A stretch of DNA of 64,000 nt from Lycocorax pyrrhopterus obiensis (Eukaryota > Chordata > Aves > Passeriformes > Paradisaeidae). The first letter of the stretch is position 1. The number at the start of each line of letters is the position of its first letter. Positions 14,101-25,838 of this stretch are shown here, in pieces. The DNA lies in assembly GCA_014706295.1 (NCBI GenBank), contig JACSVZ010000001.1:80598237-80662236 (forward strand). Reading direction: 5' to 3'. The notes beneath the pieces are model-generated. The model was not told where the DNA came from and ran no database searches. It saw only the letters and a program-made list of their open reading frames with translations. A program made the position numbers and the translations under genes.

Positions 14101-17100
14101 TGGCCAGCCTCAGCCTTAGGGTCAAATTCTGCTCTGACCAGCCACAGGCACCATGTGACTCCTCCCACAGCATACCTCAACCAGGAAGACTGGTTATGGG
14201 ACATGGAGTATCAAAGGCTCCTCAGATAACGCCAGTAAAACAGGACGAGGGGGTTCAACTGTCTTTCTGAAGCTTTATTTCTGAAGTGAAAGCAACATCC
14301 CCCCAACACACATACATTTCCACCAGGCTTTCATGTATGTTGAAACAAGAAGTCATTTCACCAAATAATTACAAAGAGTGGAGATGTCTCTTCCATGAAC
14401 ATTTCTTCTAAGCAACTTCCAACACTTTCGCCAATATCAAAAGACCAACGGGGGAAAATATTGCTATATTTTTCCCTTAATATATTCATCTAAGTTATAC
14501 TAATAGCATTGCTGTGTGCTTTATGGGAATAAGTATTTAATATAAGATTATATCATTTGTCGTGCCTTCTTGCTAGTTTAGCTTTCAGAGAACAAGAACT
14601 TGTTTTGGAAAAGGAGTCAACTGCATTTGCTTTGTAACTCGTACGGCCTCTTTACAATGCAGCATAGTCAAGGAGCTTTATGAATAAAAGCCTTCCCATA
14701 TGAGTCACCATTATAATTATTTCTAAGGCTGTAGTATCATAAGGACATGGTTTGATCATCATGGTTTGACCTGTCACAAGCCTCCCTCATGGAAAACAAG
14801 TTACTGTTTATCAGAGCAGAGCTCATGTGATTTAGCAATGTTGGCACCAGACAAGCACTAGCACTCCCCCAAAGCTTTGGGAGTTTTTGTTTTCCAGATG
14901 ATTTCCATTAGTTGTGGAAACCCAAGAAATAATATATTGCAGAAAAAAAATGGGGGGGGGGGGGGTGGGGAAGCAAAGAAAAAAAGCAGGCATTTAATGT
15001 CTGCTCTCTACTGGATAGGGACCATTCATGCCCTGCTCTCATCATTTAACCAATCTCCTGCTGGTGGCTGTGCCCAGTGTGGAGCAGCAAACAAGTGACC
15101 CTTTCAAAGGAAGAGCAATGGAGTGTTCAGAAAGATACTTTGTCTTATTCATGTTTGTGTATCCACAAAAAGAAACACATTCCATGTGTTCATTCTCATT
15201 AACGGGTGGAACACCACTTAAAGTGATGGAGTGCCTAAAAGGCAGGAGTGAGGAAGAAGACAGCCAGGCCCCTTCACCAATACTAGTGATGAAAAAGGCA
15301 GCCAGCCCCCTTCTCCAAAATGTCATGTGCACCACTTCACACCAGAACAGCTACAGCAATGGCAGTGCCGCAGCAGAGCAGTGAACATCCCTCAATCCCC
15401 AGTGTCTCAGCAGGGACACTGGAAACCTGCCTTGGGAGCCAAGCAGACAGAGCTCAGCCTCAAGCAGGGGGACACTCCAGCTGTTGTACTGGTTTTTAAC
15501 TGATTGCAGTCGTGCTTGTAAACACTTGTTAATTCAAATTACAACTATGCAGTAACAGTAGTAATGTTAAGACTTGAACAGGGAAGATGTTTTTGTGCAT
15601 CATCCATACAATGATCCATTCCACAGACCACTAAATGCCTCAGAAAATGGTCACCATTTTCCATCTTTTTTTCCTTCCTTCCTTCTCTCCTCCAAAGGAG
15701 TAATAGCAGTATACAGAGAGAGATAATTTACTTTGTGTTGGACTATTCTGGAAGAAGTGGAGAACAAAAAATGTAGTTTCTATTACAGAAATTTGGCACA
15801 GGTCTACATGCCTTCCACAGACCCGCTGTGCACGCAGCTATGCACAGTGCTTGTTTATGAGAGGCTAATAGTCCTCTGCTACAAAAGGAACAGCCTCCTG
15901 GCTTGGTGACATGAAGCCATTCCTGTCCTTTGCTCCCGCAAGTAATAGCTCGGGAAAGAGAAAAGCAGCAAACAAGGCCATAACAAAGGGAGATAAAATA
16001 CACAGCAAGAAGGCTGAGGAATAACAAATGACTGCATTCGTTAAGCAGTTGTCACAACAGTCTGGCCAATTTATCATTGCACTTGGCAATGCACGTTTTT
16101 TGTAATAATTTCCTGATACTAAATTAGCTTTGGAGAAGGAGCAATAGGGATTTGACTCACACTTTTGCAAACAAATGAGGATAAAAAAATGCCATTTACT
16201 ACGGTTGTCCTAAAGAGAGATCACCCAAAAGAGCTGCAGAAAACTAAGGCAGCAACAGGTGTGCAGCCACATATGACGAAATGACATTTTTCCAAGAGTG
16301 CTAAGATTACCAGATGAGCTGGTCGTTGGCAGCAGGAATTACTTGCAGGCATGCAACTGAGTGCAGAGTATAAGCCTGAGTCACTGCAGCCCGGACACGG
16401 TGACGGTGACGACGAGCTGTCACCCCACCCAGCTGTGGCATGTCTTCATGGGTGCTTTGCCAACAAACTTTCAGCTATTGCCTCCATGTCTGTACCAGGA
16501 ATACCCTTTTTTTCCTGCAAGTGGCTCTTCTGCAGCTCCTACGCAGGAAATCTACATACGACAAGAAACTCTCAGAACCTCAAAGAAATCTCAAATTCAA
16601 AGGAGAGTCCCTGTTCAGTACTGGACTGCTTTGCTGCGTACGAGGCAGGATGAGCTGAGGGATCAGCACCCTCTGGCTGCATCCTTTACAAAAGAGAGGG
16701 TAAAGCCAGCAAGCCAGACTGGTTTCCTCTTCAGTGGCTCAAAACCTCTCTGCTGACTTACTTACACATCTGATTAAGAAACTGCAACTAACAGAGAGGA
16801 GTTCCAAGAATCAATGCTAATCATAGGCTTAACAATTTTTCCTGAACCAGGATCAAATGATTGCAGTTGACAGGATTAAACCTTCAGTAAGTAATTATTT
16901 GGATTCTAATGCACTGCAGTCACTGCAAAAAGACTTGCATATGCTTGGAGGAAAACCTGGCCATTAATTATTACTAAAATTTTCCACAAGGCAAAATGAA
17001 CTTACCATGATACCCAAACACCTGATTTTATCTAGCAAGAATTATGCTCTTTAGTAGCCACTAAAGAAATACCTAAACAAGAAAATCAAGGCACACATAG

Positions 17101-20100
17101 ACAATGTACAGACTGCCAGGCACCATCCAAGTCACATCCTCCACACCAATATTAAAAAATATTTTAAAAAATGAAAAAAGAAATCCCAATGCATACCAAA
17201 GAAGAAACAAATGTACATGTGGGTGTACAGGTGTACACAACACATGCATTAGGAGCATACCTGAAGGAACGACTGAAGTAGCAGGTTGGGTGAAACAGAA
17301 TAGACACCCTGTTGAAGAAGGAAGTATGGAGCAAATGGGTGCACTGGAGAAAAGAACCTCTTCCCTAAGGTACTTTGGCAATGGAGTACTAGCAAAATGT
17401 AAAGCTCAGAGGATTCAATGTTTAAGTGGAGTGGGTCAGAGGAGTTAGAAGTATATTTCTCTCTCCATGGGGCTGCAAGTTACCCCTCAGAGAAGTCTCG
17501 AAATCAGGCAGTGGGAAAAGAGCTGGGTATTTATCAAGCATTGCCTTCAGAGCGACAAGTTTTTGATTCATGGGGAAAAAGAACAGTGAATTAAATTTCC
17601 ACCACTGAGATTTAAGGAAGACAAAAAAAGTTTCCCTTCATCTGAAGGAGAAGCATTACAAAACAGTGGCAATGACCATCTAGCTTCACTGCCAACATGG
17701 GTGGTACCCCAAATCTCAGGCAACACCAGAGGCCCATGATGCTTTTTACATTTACTCTGGCAATAAAAGCAGCTTACCATCATTTCCACAGGAAATGTAA
17801 AGCTGGCTCTATAGGAATTAAACAGAAAAAAATCTTACCAACAGCTGAAGATGTTCACCCAATGACAGTTCAGACTTGATATCAAAGTAAATGTTTTGAC
17901 AAGTTTGTCCTGGCTGCCCAGGCAGGCCTGTGCCTGATGCTGGAAGTTCTGCTCTTTCCTCAGCACTCCTTACGTGCCAAAGAGCAGCACAGTGTGCCCT
18001 TCTGGGATCTGCACCTCTGCTGACAGCAGTTCTCAGCCTGCCTGGCTGCTTTGGACTGAAGCTACTCATACACTTGCTCTCTCAGTTCTTCATTAATGCC
18101 CTGGGTTTCACAGCATCCTGCTGAATTAAATGCAAGGTGTGCAAACGTCAACTATTAGCACACAGCCTGCTTCAGCAGCACTGGGAGGGGTTTTCCAGCT
18201 CTCAGCCAGCAGCTGCTATAGTAATAGTCTTTGGCCTAATCACACCCAACCCAACTTTAGCCCCCAGCTCTCATGAAGTCCCAAGATAAGATTATTTCCC
18301 AAAAGCCCCCCACCCTGGGAACTTGTGAACATGAAAGGAGAGGGACATCAGCAGGGAGGACCAGACAGGGGGTAGCAAGAGAGGAAAGGAGTCCAATTCA
18401 AGAGTTAAGACTGTTTATTTGTTGTGATTTATATTGGGGGTTTTTTTCCCCTTTCTATACATTTTATTCTCATGACTGCTTCAGAAATATGATGAACTTA
18501 TATAGAGATACAGGCCCAGCTGGACACGCAGTAAGGGGCACTGCAGATGGGCACTGCTGCCATCATGGTGCCCACAGAAGCTTCTGGGATGCAGCACCCA
18601 GAGTTCCCCACTAACACCCCTCACTCTGTGTTTTCTGCCAGCCAAAGCACCTCAAAGCCCACAGGCAGCCAACTGCAAGGATGGAAACTAAAAAAAACAA
18701 ACTGGGTGAAAAAAGTGCCCAGAAATTAGGTGGAAAACGAGCAGGGCAAGCAAGAATTGTCACCACTGGGAAAGTCCAAAGTGGCCAATGGGGACATTAA
18801 CCCCATGGTGTGTAGAGCATAAGGCAAGGCTCCACCTTGCCACCTCTGAGCACCCTCCAGCATGGTAAGATGCACCAGACAGCACCAGTGGGAAATAAGA
18901 TGGTTTTAGTGCAGCAAATCTCCATTTTGACAGATGAAGCCTTCATGACAATCACAACCAAGTTTCCCAGCTGTCTTTACTCAACACGTGATGGTTTCTG
19001 TGTCCTGGAGAGGTTTGCAAGGTGTTTTCTTTTACGATAAAACAGAGATGCTAAAACACGTGGATTACTTCATCCCAGCTACGGATGAGCCATGCACAAC
19101 CAACACCCGAGCCAAACGTAGTAAGGGCTGCTGGGGCCACCACAAAATTCCCTTCTTCTCCACTCTCTCCCTCCTTCCTTGTATCCCCTCCCAGCCATCA
19201 CCTCCCACACGAGGCCGCAGTGAATGCAGCCAGCACAGGCTGCCCATTGCACAGCTGTGCCTGGAAGCTGTTGTATGCAGGAGGTCAAACAGCATCATTT
19301 GCTGACCAAGCACGGATGAGCAGTCCAAAGTTGCCTTCCTATGGAACAAAGATTAAAATATTTGATGTTGAGTGGACAGCTCTCACATCTGCTTTTCTTT
19401 CAGCTGCATCCCAAGACAGACATTGATACTTTTCCCAGAACTAAGCTGAATTTTGGCAGAGGCCAAAATGAAGCAGCTTGCTTCGATTTCCTCTCTGCTC
19501 ATCTGACTGTACCTGCTTATGGCTGCAGTATCCTGCTCCAAGCAGCACCTTGGGAATAAATATCTGTGTTTTCAGCCAAGCTGTTTACAGTGAGAAAGCA
19601 CCTCTTGCAATACACACAAACTGAGTTCAGAAACTGGAATCTCAATCCTGACTCAGAGCTCTTCTTACTAAAAATGGCACAGATAAAATTCTATTAATTT
19701 GTGGCTCATATATTGCTGAAGGTGACCCATCTTTCAGAGGTTTTTTCCCCCTTTATAAGAAGAATGGGTGATTTAGATGGTTTCTATTACCACACTAGCT
19801 GACCATCTGTAGTATATTTACCCAAGAACTGCCAAATAACATAAGGAAATAATATCAAGCTGCAATATAAGGAATATACATGTACAACACAATCCTCGCA
19901 ATCCTATTATTATTTCCACTTTCCCAGTATATATAAAATTACATAAAATTATGTAAAATTGTATAATACAAGGTCTAGCTGCAAAGAGATAACAGGTGCA
20001 AGATTTCAAGCAGCAAAGATTCCCAGGGACAGCAGAGAACAGCTCAGCCACTGCTAAGCAATACCAGAACCAGCTTAAAATCCTCACAAAACTACAGCTG

Positions 20101-22966
20101 ACCATGGATTTCTAATCAGGTTAGTTCTCCTCCTGCCCCTGAAGGATGCCAAAGTGGGGCACAGGCACTAACCCCACAGTTTCAGCAGTGCTCGCTGGCT
20201 GGGTGCTGCAGCTGAGTTCTCCACACCTCCAGCAGAGAAATCCTCTGTGATTCTGCTGGAATCTCACTTATTTCTCGAAACTCCCATCAAAACTAAAAGT
20301 TACTTGGCAGCTTCAGAAAACTTTCATAGCCTTTGTAAACATTTTAATAATTGTGCACAATTAAGAGCAACCACGTGTAGGAGGAAAATTGCAGGTGTCT
20401 GACACCACACTGCAACAGAACAGGAAAGCAGAGCAGGAAGGGAAGGTGACAGGATGGGGTGCCAAGAGAATCTGATGTGGGAAGAATGCAATTATCCCAA
20501 CAGAAATAGGAACTGAGCATTTATTTTTGGAAAGGGTGTTCAGTTTTTGTACTCTAAGGCAGGTATTTCCACCAAACACTTTCACATCCACCTCTGAGTT
20601 GGTCTTTTTCAGACCTAAAAATGGACCCTGACATTTTCCCTCAGTTTAGCACTCCTGAGCTTTTTCAGAGCATGATTGTATCAGGAAGTGTTTGAAAACA
20701 AACCTTGCTGTCTATTTTATCACTGGCTGAACACCATAGCTCAGACAACCAGGAATTTCCAGCCCCTAAAATCCTCTGTGTTCCCCCAAACGTCCCATAA
20801 GCAGCCAGCCTGTTGAGCTGCAAGGACTGTGTGGGAAATAGGTGACAGCTGTAACAGCAGCACAGCTGATTTACTATCACTTTCTGTATGGACACCACGT
20901 GGTGCAGTTTCACCCATGCCCGGGGCCTGACGCATTTCTCTTACTTATTTTCATACTTATTTTTCAACTAAAAAAGCTCAGTTTTCAACCCAATGTTTTC
21001 TTCTAACAGGTGCTCAGGATTATAAGCAAAAAGAAACACTAGCAAGATGTAGCCCACTTTTTATTCTTGCTTTATGAATCTACTGCACTCACAGATTCAA
21101 TTCTAAATAGTTTTAATATTGAAATAATTGAAAGATGAGAACTGAACTCATCTGAAAGAAAGGCACACTTTACCGAACTCTGCAGTTCAACTGTGTGTTT
21201 GATCTTTGTGTAAGGGAGGAAAATGAAATAAATAAAAGAAACATTGGTATACAGGCACTGTTTGAAACTGGATCCAGCACTTCTAGAGTAGAAGCAGAAA
21301 AAAGAATTAAGGGGCCCATATACAAGCTAGAGTCTGGAAATGCAAACCCTCTTTTTCGTTGCTTTAAGAGGAAGAAATGTGCATGTAGCAAATCTAAAAC
21401 TAAAAGAAGCAGGTTAGAGTACAGAAGTATGGATGTATCCATCCAGTTTCTGGATGAACAGAGCTGCCACAGGGCTCAGATCTTGACTCAGCATTCCCAG
21501 TCTAGTTATCCTTCACTCCCCTGCTCAGGTATTGCAGGCCACGTTGGCCTGGGTCAAACCCACATCTAGTGAAACAGGCATGTAGCTGTTTGTAAATACA
21601 GCAATCTGTATTTACAATCTTATCTCTTAAGCAGTCTGGTATCTGACCAATGCTATTCATGATGGCTTTGCACAGATTCACCACTAATTCAAAGTCCCAT
21701 GCCAGTGTCCACTCTCCTGGCATTCACTTGACTCGATCCTGTATATGATGGAGATCAGGTATGTAACACTGAATGCCAATAAACAGGTACACGCAGTAAA
21801 TTGAACTATCTCCAAAAGGCTGGAAATCCTAGGATTCACCCCTGTCTCAAAATGGACAGTACTGCTTATTGACCATTAAAATCTTCATCCATGTAGTGTT
21901 ATTCCTACAGAACAACACAAACGCTTGGGTTGGAAGGGACCTTAAAGATCCTTTAGTTCCACTCCTCACGCCAAAGGCTGCTGCATGGTCACTTCTGTAA
22001 CTTGGGGAGGTGGGTAAAAAAGAGACAGCAAAATAATTAGGAAACTTGGCCCTTTACCTGTAAAGCATAGTTTCATCTACCGAGTCTCAGCAGAAATTGA
22101 AAACTGAACTAGAAGAGTTGCAGGAGGGCGGAGGAGCAGCGGAAAGCTTTAGAGAGCTCTCCCACCGCCCGTCCTGTGGGTGACCAGCCCCACTGAGCCG
22201 CCTGCAGTGCACAGGCAGAGCTCTGACAGCCCTTCTCCATGGCACCTGTCCCTGACAGCTGCTGAGCGACACCGAGATCCTGCTGCCGAACACCCCGAGC
22301 GCCGGGAGCGGCAGCAGACGGGCAGTTCCCGAGGCACATCCCCGCTGGCTGCTCCAGGCTGAACTGCGCCGGGAAACAAAAGGGCGGCACGGCTCCAGCG
22401 CTCCCCATCACCCCCATGGGAGAAGATGCGCCGGCTGGGCGGACAAGGCTCCCGCTCAGGAGGTGCTGAGAGAACGGCAGCGGCCAGGGAATGCCCCAGC
22501 GAGGAGGAGGGCACAGGGAAGCGCGGGGAGAGCTGGCCGGGAAGCCCAGCACATCTGGATGAGCCTGCTACCAGGGATGCTCTCCGGAAGAATGTTTTCC
22601 GGCAAGGGAGCTTTCCTTCCCGCGGCCCAAAGGCGCCCTCTGCCCTGCCCCGAGCGGGAACCCCTCCCGGCAGCGGAGCCCCGCCGAGCGCTGTGCTCCC
22701 GCCCCGGGCTCCGCTCCGCCGCCCCCGCCCCGCCGAGCCCTTTGTTCGCCGCCGGGAACCGGGACAGGGGTGCTGCCGGAGTTACCGATGGAGACCTCCT
22801 GGGCGAAGGCGAGGGAGATGAGGAGCAGCGGCAGCCCCACGGCGATGCAGGTGACGATCTTGTCGAGCGCCAGCTCCAGCCGCAGCCCCTTGTAGCGCGT
22901 CTCCGGCGGCTCCTTCAGCAGGAAGTCGGAGAAGACGTACTCGGTGGCGATGTGCGCGATGGCCAT
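1458..22966 (-). CDS. PANX1: PANX1, pannexin 1 (coding exons 1-4; terminal exon not found)
   Basis: Pannexin 1 forms large-pore plasma-membrane channels (heptamers) that release ATP and small metabolites, and is opened by caspase removal of its C-tail. Coding exons are 22786-22966, 13164-13303, 3617-3840 and 1458-2128. Phases join cleanly (1, 0, 2, 1) to give 405 complete codons. Visible landmarks are four hydrophobic segments (about residues 36-57, 108-130, 216-235 and 267-297), extracellular cysteines C66, C84, C246 and C265, pore-entrance W74-R75, an N255-D-T glycosylation sequon, and a D375-T-I-D378 caspase-type site. Residue numbers match human PANX1 almost exactly. The human protein is about 426 residues, so roughly 20 C-terminal residues are missing. 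They lie in an exon left of 1458 that I could not identify, or outside the window. The start is the ATG at 22966, in strong Kozak context (G at -3, G at +4). HEPHL1 lies upstream on the same strand. Identification is firm; only the C-terminus is open. Confidence 0.95.
2129..3616 (-). other. PANX1 intron 3
   Basis: This 1488-bp GT-AG intron has donor AG|GTGAGA at 3616 and acceptor ctgtttcag at 2129. It contains a CR1 fragment at about 2251-2733. The remainder is unremarkable AT-rich sequence. Confidence 0.85.
2251..2733 (-). repeat. CR1 LINE fragment
   Basis: This is a 5'-truncated CR1 non-LTR retrotransposon in PANX1 intron 3, on the same strand as the gene. Read on the plus strand it shows the reverse complement of the CR1 3' region: catagaatca at the end, then a 'ggcatccacagcttccctgggcaacc' type block, a 'cctaatatctaatctaa' type block and 'ttaaagccattcccccttgtc'. 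No intact reading frame remains. Confidence 0.9.
3617..3840 (-). CDS. PANX1: PANX1 coding exon 3
   Basis: The exon encodes residues 108-181 plus two bases of S182. It starts FFPYILLL (transmembrane segment 2) and continues through the intracellular loop with [18 protein letters not shown]. The acceptor is ccctgcag and the donor AG|GTGAGA. Near its end it has a short D/P/T-rich stretch where birds and mammals differ. Confidence 0.94.
3841..13163 (-). other. PANX1 intron 2
   Basis: This 9.3-kb intron has donor AAA|GTATGT and acceptor ccctgcag. I see only short chance reading frames and short homopolymer runs. No coding exon, RNA gene or clear CR1 copy is recognised. Confidence 0.8.
13164..13303 (-). 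CDS. PANX1: PANX1 coding exon 2
   Basis: The 140-bp exon encodes the first extracellular loop, residues 62-107. It holds C66 and C84, which pair with the loop-2 cysteines in the family, and the W74-R75 constriction residues. The acceptor has a long T/C tract ending ttcccag, and the donor is AAA|GTATGT. The variable stretch after the QQK motif differs from mammals, while the exon end (PLWLHK) matches. Confidence 0.93.
14952..14965 (+). repeat. Poly(G) tract
   Basis: There are fourteen consecutive G residues, then T and four more G, flanked by A-rich sequence, inside PANX1 intron 1. On the transcribed (minus) strand it is a C run. Such tracts are unstable in length and can fold as G-quadruplexes. 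Confidence 0.9.
21924..21980 (-). repeat. CR1 3'-end fragment
   Basis: This is a short remnant with the CR1 motif ttggaagggaccttaaagat and the following 'tagttcc' block, lying in PANX1 intron 1. Only the extreme 3' part of the element remains. Confidence 0.65.
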
Positions 22967-23180
22967 GGCGGGCACGGCGCGTCCGGGCACGGCTCGGCAC
23001 GGCACGCCTGGGCTGGGCTACGCTGGGCCTGCCTGCGCCGTGCTGGGTTAGGCTGCGCTGGGCCCCGCCCGGCTCCGCCCGGCGCGGCTCGGGAACGCCC
23101 CCGCAGCCCGGCCCGACCCCCCCCCCCGGCGAAGGGGCGAGGAGCGGCGTCCTGCAGCTCCGGAGAGGGAGTAAGGGCAG
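22120..23180. promoter_or_regulatory. PANX1: CpG island and PANX1 promoter region
   Basis: GC- and CpG-rich sequence covers PANX1 exon 1 and extends into intron 1. Upstream of the ATG (22966) there are two GC boxes (ccgccc on the plus strand, GGGCGG on the gene strand) near 23064-23070 and 23074-23080, and no TATA box. Repeated gctggg units fill about 23007-23065. This is the usual layout of a broadly expressed gene. The transcription start is not determined. Confidence 0.75.
22786..22966 (-). CDS. PANX1: PANX1 coding exon 1
   Basis: The exon encodes residues 1-60 and the first base of G61. It begins [10 protein letters not shown], includes the N-terminal helix that lines the pore, and carries transmembrane segment 1 (about residues 36-57, ending in ISLAFAQ). 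The donor after phase 1 is G|GTAACT. The exon sits inside a CpG-rich island. Confidence 0.95.
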
Positions 23181-23204
23181 TGCCGGGCCCTCTGGGGGTC
23201 AAAC

Positions 23205-23880
23205 AATCACAGAATGGCTTGGATTAGAAGGGACTTTAAAGATCATCTAGTTCCAGCCCCCGTGCTGTGGGCAGGGACATCTTCCACTAGACCAGATTCA
23301 GCCTGGCCTTAAACGCCACCAGGAATGGGGCATCCACAGGTTCTCTGGGTAACCTGTGCCACCTGTGCCACCATCCTCACAATAAAGAATTTCTTCATAA
23401 AATCTGTTCTAAACCCACCCTTGTTCAGTTTAAAGCCATTCCTCTTTCTCCTATCCCTGCATATCTTTGTAAAGTGTCATTCTCCCTCTTTTTTATACGC
23501 CTCCTTAGGTACTAGAAGGCCATAGTGAGGTCTCTCCAGAGCCTTGTCTTCTCTGGGCTGAACAATCACAACTTTCTCAGTCTGTCTTCCAGGAGAGGTG
23601 CTTCAGCCCTCACTTTCGTCATCTTTGTGGCCCCCTCTGTAAGTGCTCTAGCACATCCATGTCTTTCTTGTTTTGGGGGCCCCAGAGCTGGACGCACCAC
23701 TCCAGGTGAGGTGTCAAGAGAGCAAAGTAGAGGGGCAGAATCACTTCACTTGGCCTGCTGGCCACACCCTTTCTGATGCAGCCCATGGTGAGGTTTCTGC
23801 ACTCTGAGCACAGTTTGTTCATGTCCAGCTTTTCATCCACAAGAACCCCCAATGAGGGGGATTCTCAATGAGTTCTCTCC
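23205..23880 (-). repeat. CR1 LINE fragment upstream of PANX1
   Basis: The CR1 copy is in the same orientation as PANX1. Its 3' end (tcacagaatggcttgg, then gaagggactttaaagatcat on the plus strand) lies 239 bp upstream of the PANX1 start codon. The minus-strand frame at 23619-23852 keeps a decayed piece of the CR1 ORF2 C-terminus (VILPLYFALLTPHLEWCVQ). The element is 5' truncated and non-coding. Confidence 0.9.
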
Positions 23881-25636
23881 GTCTGTGCTCATGCCTGTGG
23901 TTGCCTAAGTACAGTGTTTGAATGGACACTTCTTGTGTCACAGTTTGTGCCCATCAGCTCTGGTAATCTCGTCAGGCACTGCCAAGAACAACCTGACTCC
24001 GTCCATGCTACTCTCCCATCAGCTGTTTGCACACACTGTGAAGATCCCCTGAGGCACTTTCTCCAGGCTGATGAGCCCCAGCTGTCTCAGCACGCACCTC
24101 CCCACCCCAGTCTGACAGATGCTCCAAGCCTCTAACCTGCCTAGCACCATGTACTGTGGCGTTTTCCCCACCCAAAATGTTTGATCACTGCTTTTCAGGT
24201 CATTTTTGGAGGGAGTCGCTGGGGTGCCTTCACCTTTAATAACCCTTAATTCATTTGCCCCTCTTTACTTCTCCTGTTGGTTTCTGAACCTCTGCAAGCT
24301 TGGAGTATCCTCAGCCTCCTCAGCCCAGGAGTCACAGATGAAGTCCTATGTCCACCCCATGAAGAGCCACCTCCTGTGCAGTGCTTTCATGCAACATTCC
24401 CCCAGCTCATTGCTTTCTACAAAAGGGACAAACTATTGCCTTCTCCACTCAAATCCCCGTTTATAAAACCACTATCCTATCTGCTTTCAATTGTCCTTTC
24501 TATTTTTTCCAAGCCAACAGCCAAGGAAATCATTCCTCACATGGAAACTGTTCTACAACACTGATTTCCTTTCTTGTTGTTTTTGTGCTGGTCTTGTGCT
24601 GCTTTGTCCTTTGCTGGATGAGGCCAGGAGATTTGACTCATGCTGTATACAAGATGCAGGTGCCCCAGACATTTATGTAATGGGACTAAGTGGTTTTCTG
24701 TTTTTCTCTATTCTTAATTTGTACTGATTCCTAATATTTAATTGCCTTTCTGCCCTCTAAAAAGCACTGGAGCTAATGCTGTCAATAAAGTATTACAAAT
24801 AAGATCCCGTTTCTGAGATGCTTAGACAGTATGATACGCATAAGGTTAGGATTGCTTTTTTCCACACGTAGTACTGTAAATATATTGGTAATAAATTTTG
24901 TCCTTTTTTTCACTGATTTTTCATGCTACGTGTGCCTAAGACTGTCACTCAACTTGTCCACTCTTTTTCACAACACTTAGATAAAACAGTGAAGAGGAAG
25001 GGTCCTTGTAGCACCCCATGAGTGACTTTCAACATGAAATCTGACTGCTTTTTCACTGTCCTTTAACCAGTTATTTGACCTTCATGGACTCTTCATCCCA
25101 TGGTGATTTAATTTCCTTAAGCAGCTTTAATTGAAGACCTTCTTAAAGATCTTATGGAAATGTAAGCGGGTTATGTTCATCCACATCTCTTACCTATGCG
25201 GAGTCCTTCAAAAACTTTCCTAAGGCACAATTTTCTTTGGGGGGAAATAAAAAAGTATAAATTCTTCCATGTTCTCTTCTGTTCCTTTGGACACTTTCCT
25301 GGTTTGGTTTTTAGAACAGTTTCAGCCAGCTCCCATTGTGTGGCTGACAGAGATGCTTAGTGCTCTGGAAAGTTTTTAAAGATTGGCCTTGCATTTGTCA
25401 CCTTTCAAGCTTTTGGTTTTAGGACGGTTCCCAACTGCTATCCCAGTTTATAATCCAAATTTTTCATACTTGAGGGCCTGTAGTGTGGATGCTGAAGGCT
25501 TGGCCATGGAGAGATTTTCCAGCTTTCTGCCAGCGTATGTGTGAAAGTCTTGCTTTCACATGGTTGCTGGCCCAAAACAGTTAGAGGTTTTTTGTAAACC
25601 AATCCCTTTATCTTGCAGGTGCAAATTGTTGTGCAG
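23881..25636. other. Intergenic region between PANX1 and HEPHL1
   Basis: No gene is visible. At about 24050-24100 there is a weak CR1-like block (ctccaggctgatgagcccc). At 24960-25230 a degenerate stretch resembles the inner CR1 or L3-type region that follows the reverse transcriptase when read in reverse. The rest is AT-rich unique sequence. Confidence 0.55.
24960..25230 (-). repeat. Possible degenerate CR1/L3-type LINE remnant
   Basis: The wording (gaagggtccttgtagcaccc, then aaccagttatttgacc) resembles an old CR1-family interior in reverse orientation, but substitutions are heavy and both edges are unclear. Confidence 0.35.
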
Positions 25637-25838
25637 TGTTGTTGGGATACTGACTGAAGAAATATTTTAAACTAAGTGTTGTAGGGTTCAGCCAATCCCT
25701 CTGAGAGGTGGATGAACAAAGAACCAATAACTTTATACCACTAAGATATATAAATGAGTTTGTCAATTAATAAATGGTTCCATTCGTTCCTGGATCGTGT
25801 CTGTGTCGCTTTCTCTCCGTCCTCTGCACAACAGCGGC
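25637..25838 (+). mobile_element. Probable solitary LTR of an endogenous retrovirus
   Basis: This segment has LTR architecture: a TGTTGT-type left end, a CCAAT box (25693), a TATA-like atatataaat (25745-25754), an AATAAA signal (about 25770), then a GT/CT-rich U5-like stretch ending ctgcacaaca. TGTTGT and ACAACA form inverted ends if the start is taken at 25677. I could not find a clear target-site duplication or a second LTR or viral gene, so the edges and the identity are tentative. Confidence 0.45.

Larger units (their letters stand above)
13304..22785 (-). other. PANX1 intron 1
   Basis: This 9.5-kb intron has donor G|GTAACT and acceptor ttcccag. It holds a run of 14 G at 14952-14965, a small CR1 tail at about 21924-21980, and the intragenic part of the CpG island from about 22120. 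A plus-strand frame of 187 codons at 13707-14270 looks like chance. Confidence 0.8.

Noticed and set aside
13707..14270. Plus-strand open frame of 187 codons
   Set aside because: It lies in PANX1 intron 1, antisense to the gene, with no recognisable domain, splice context or promoter; low-complexity composition fits chance.
22463..23227. Plus-strand open frame of 254 codons over the CpG island
   Set aside because: GC-rich sequence rarely has stops. The frame is antisense to PANX1 exon 1 and is Arg/Gly/Ala-rich without homology.
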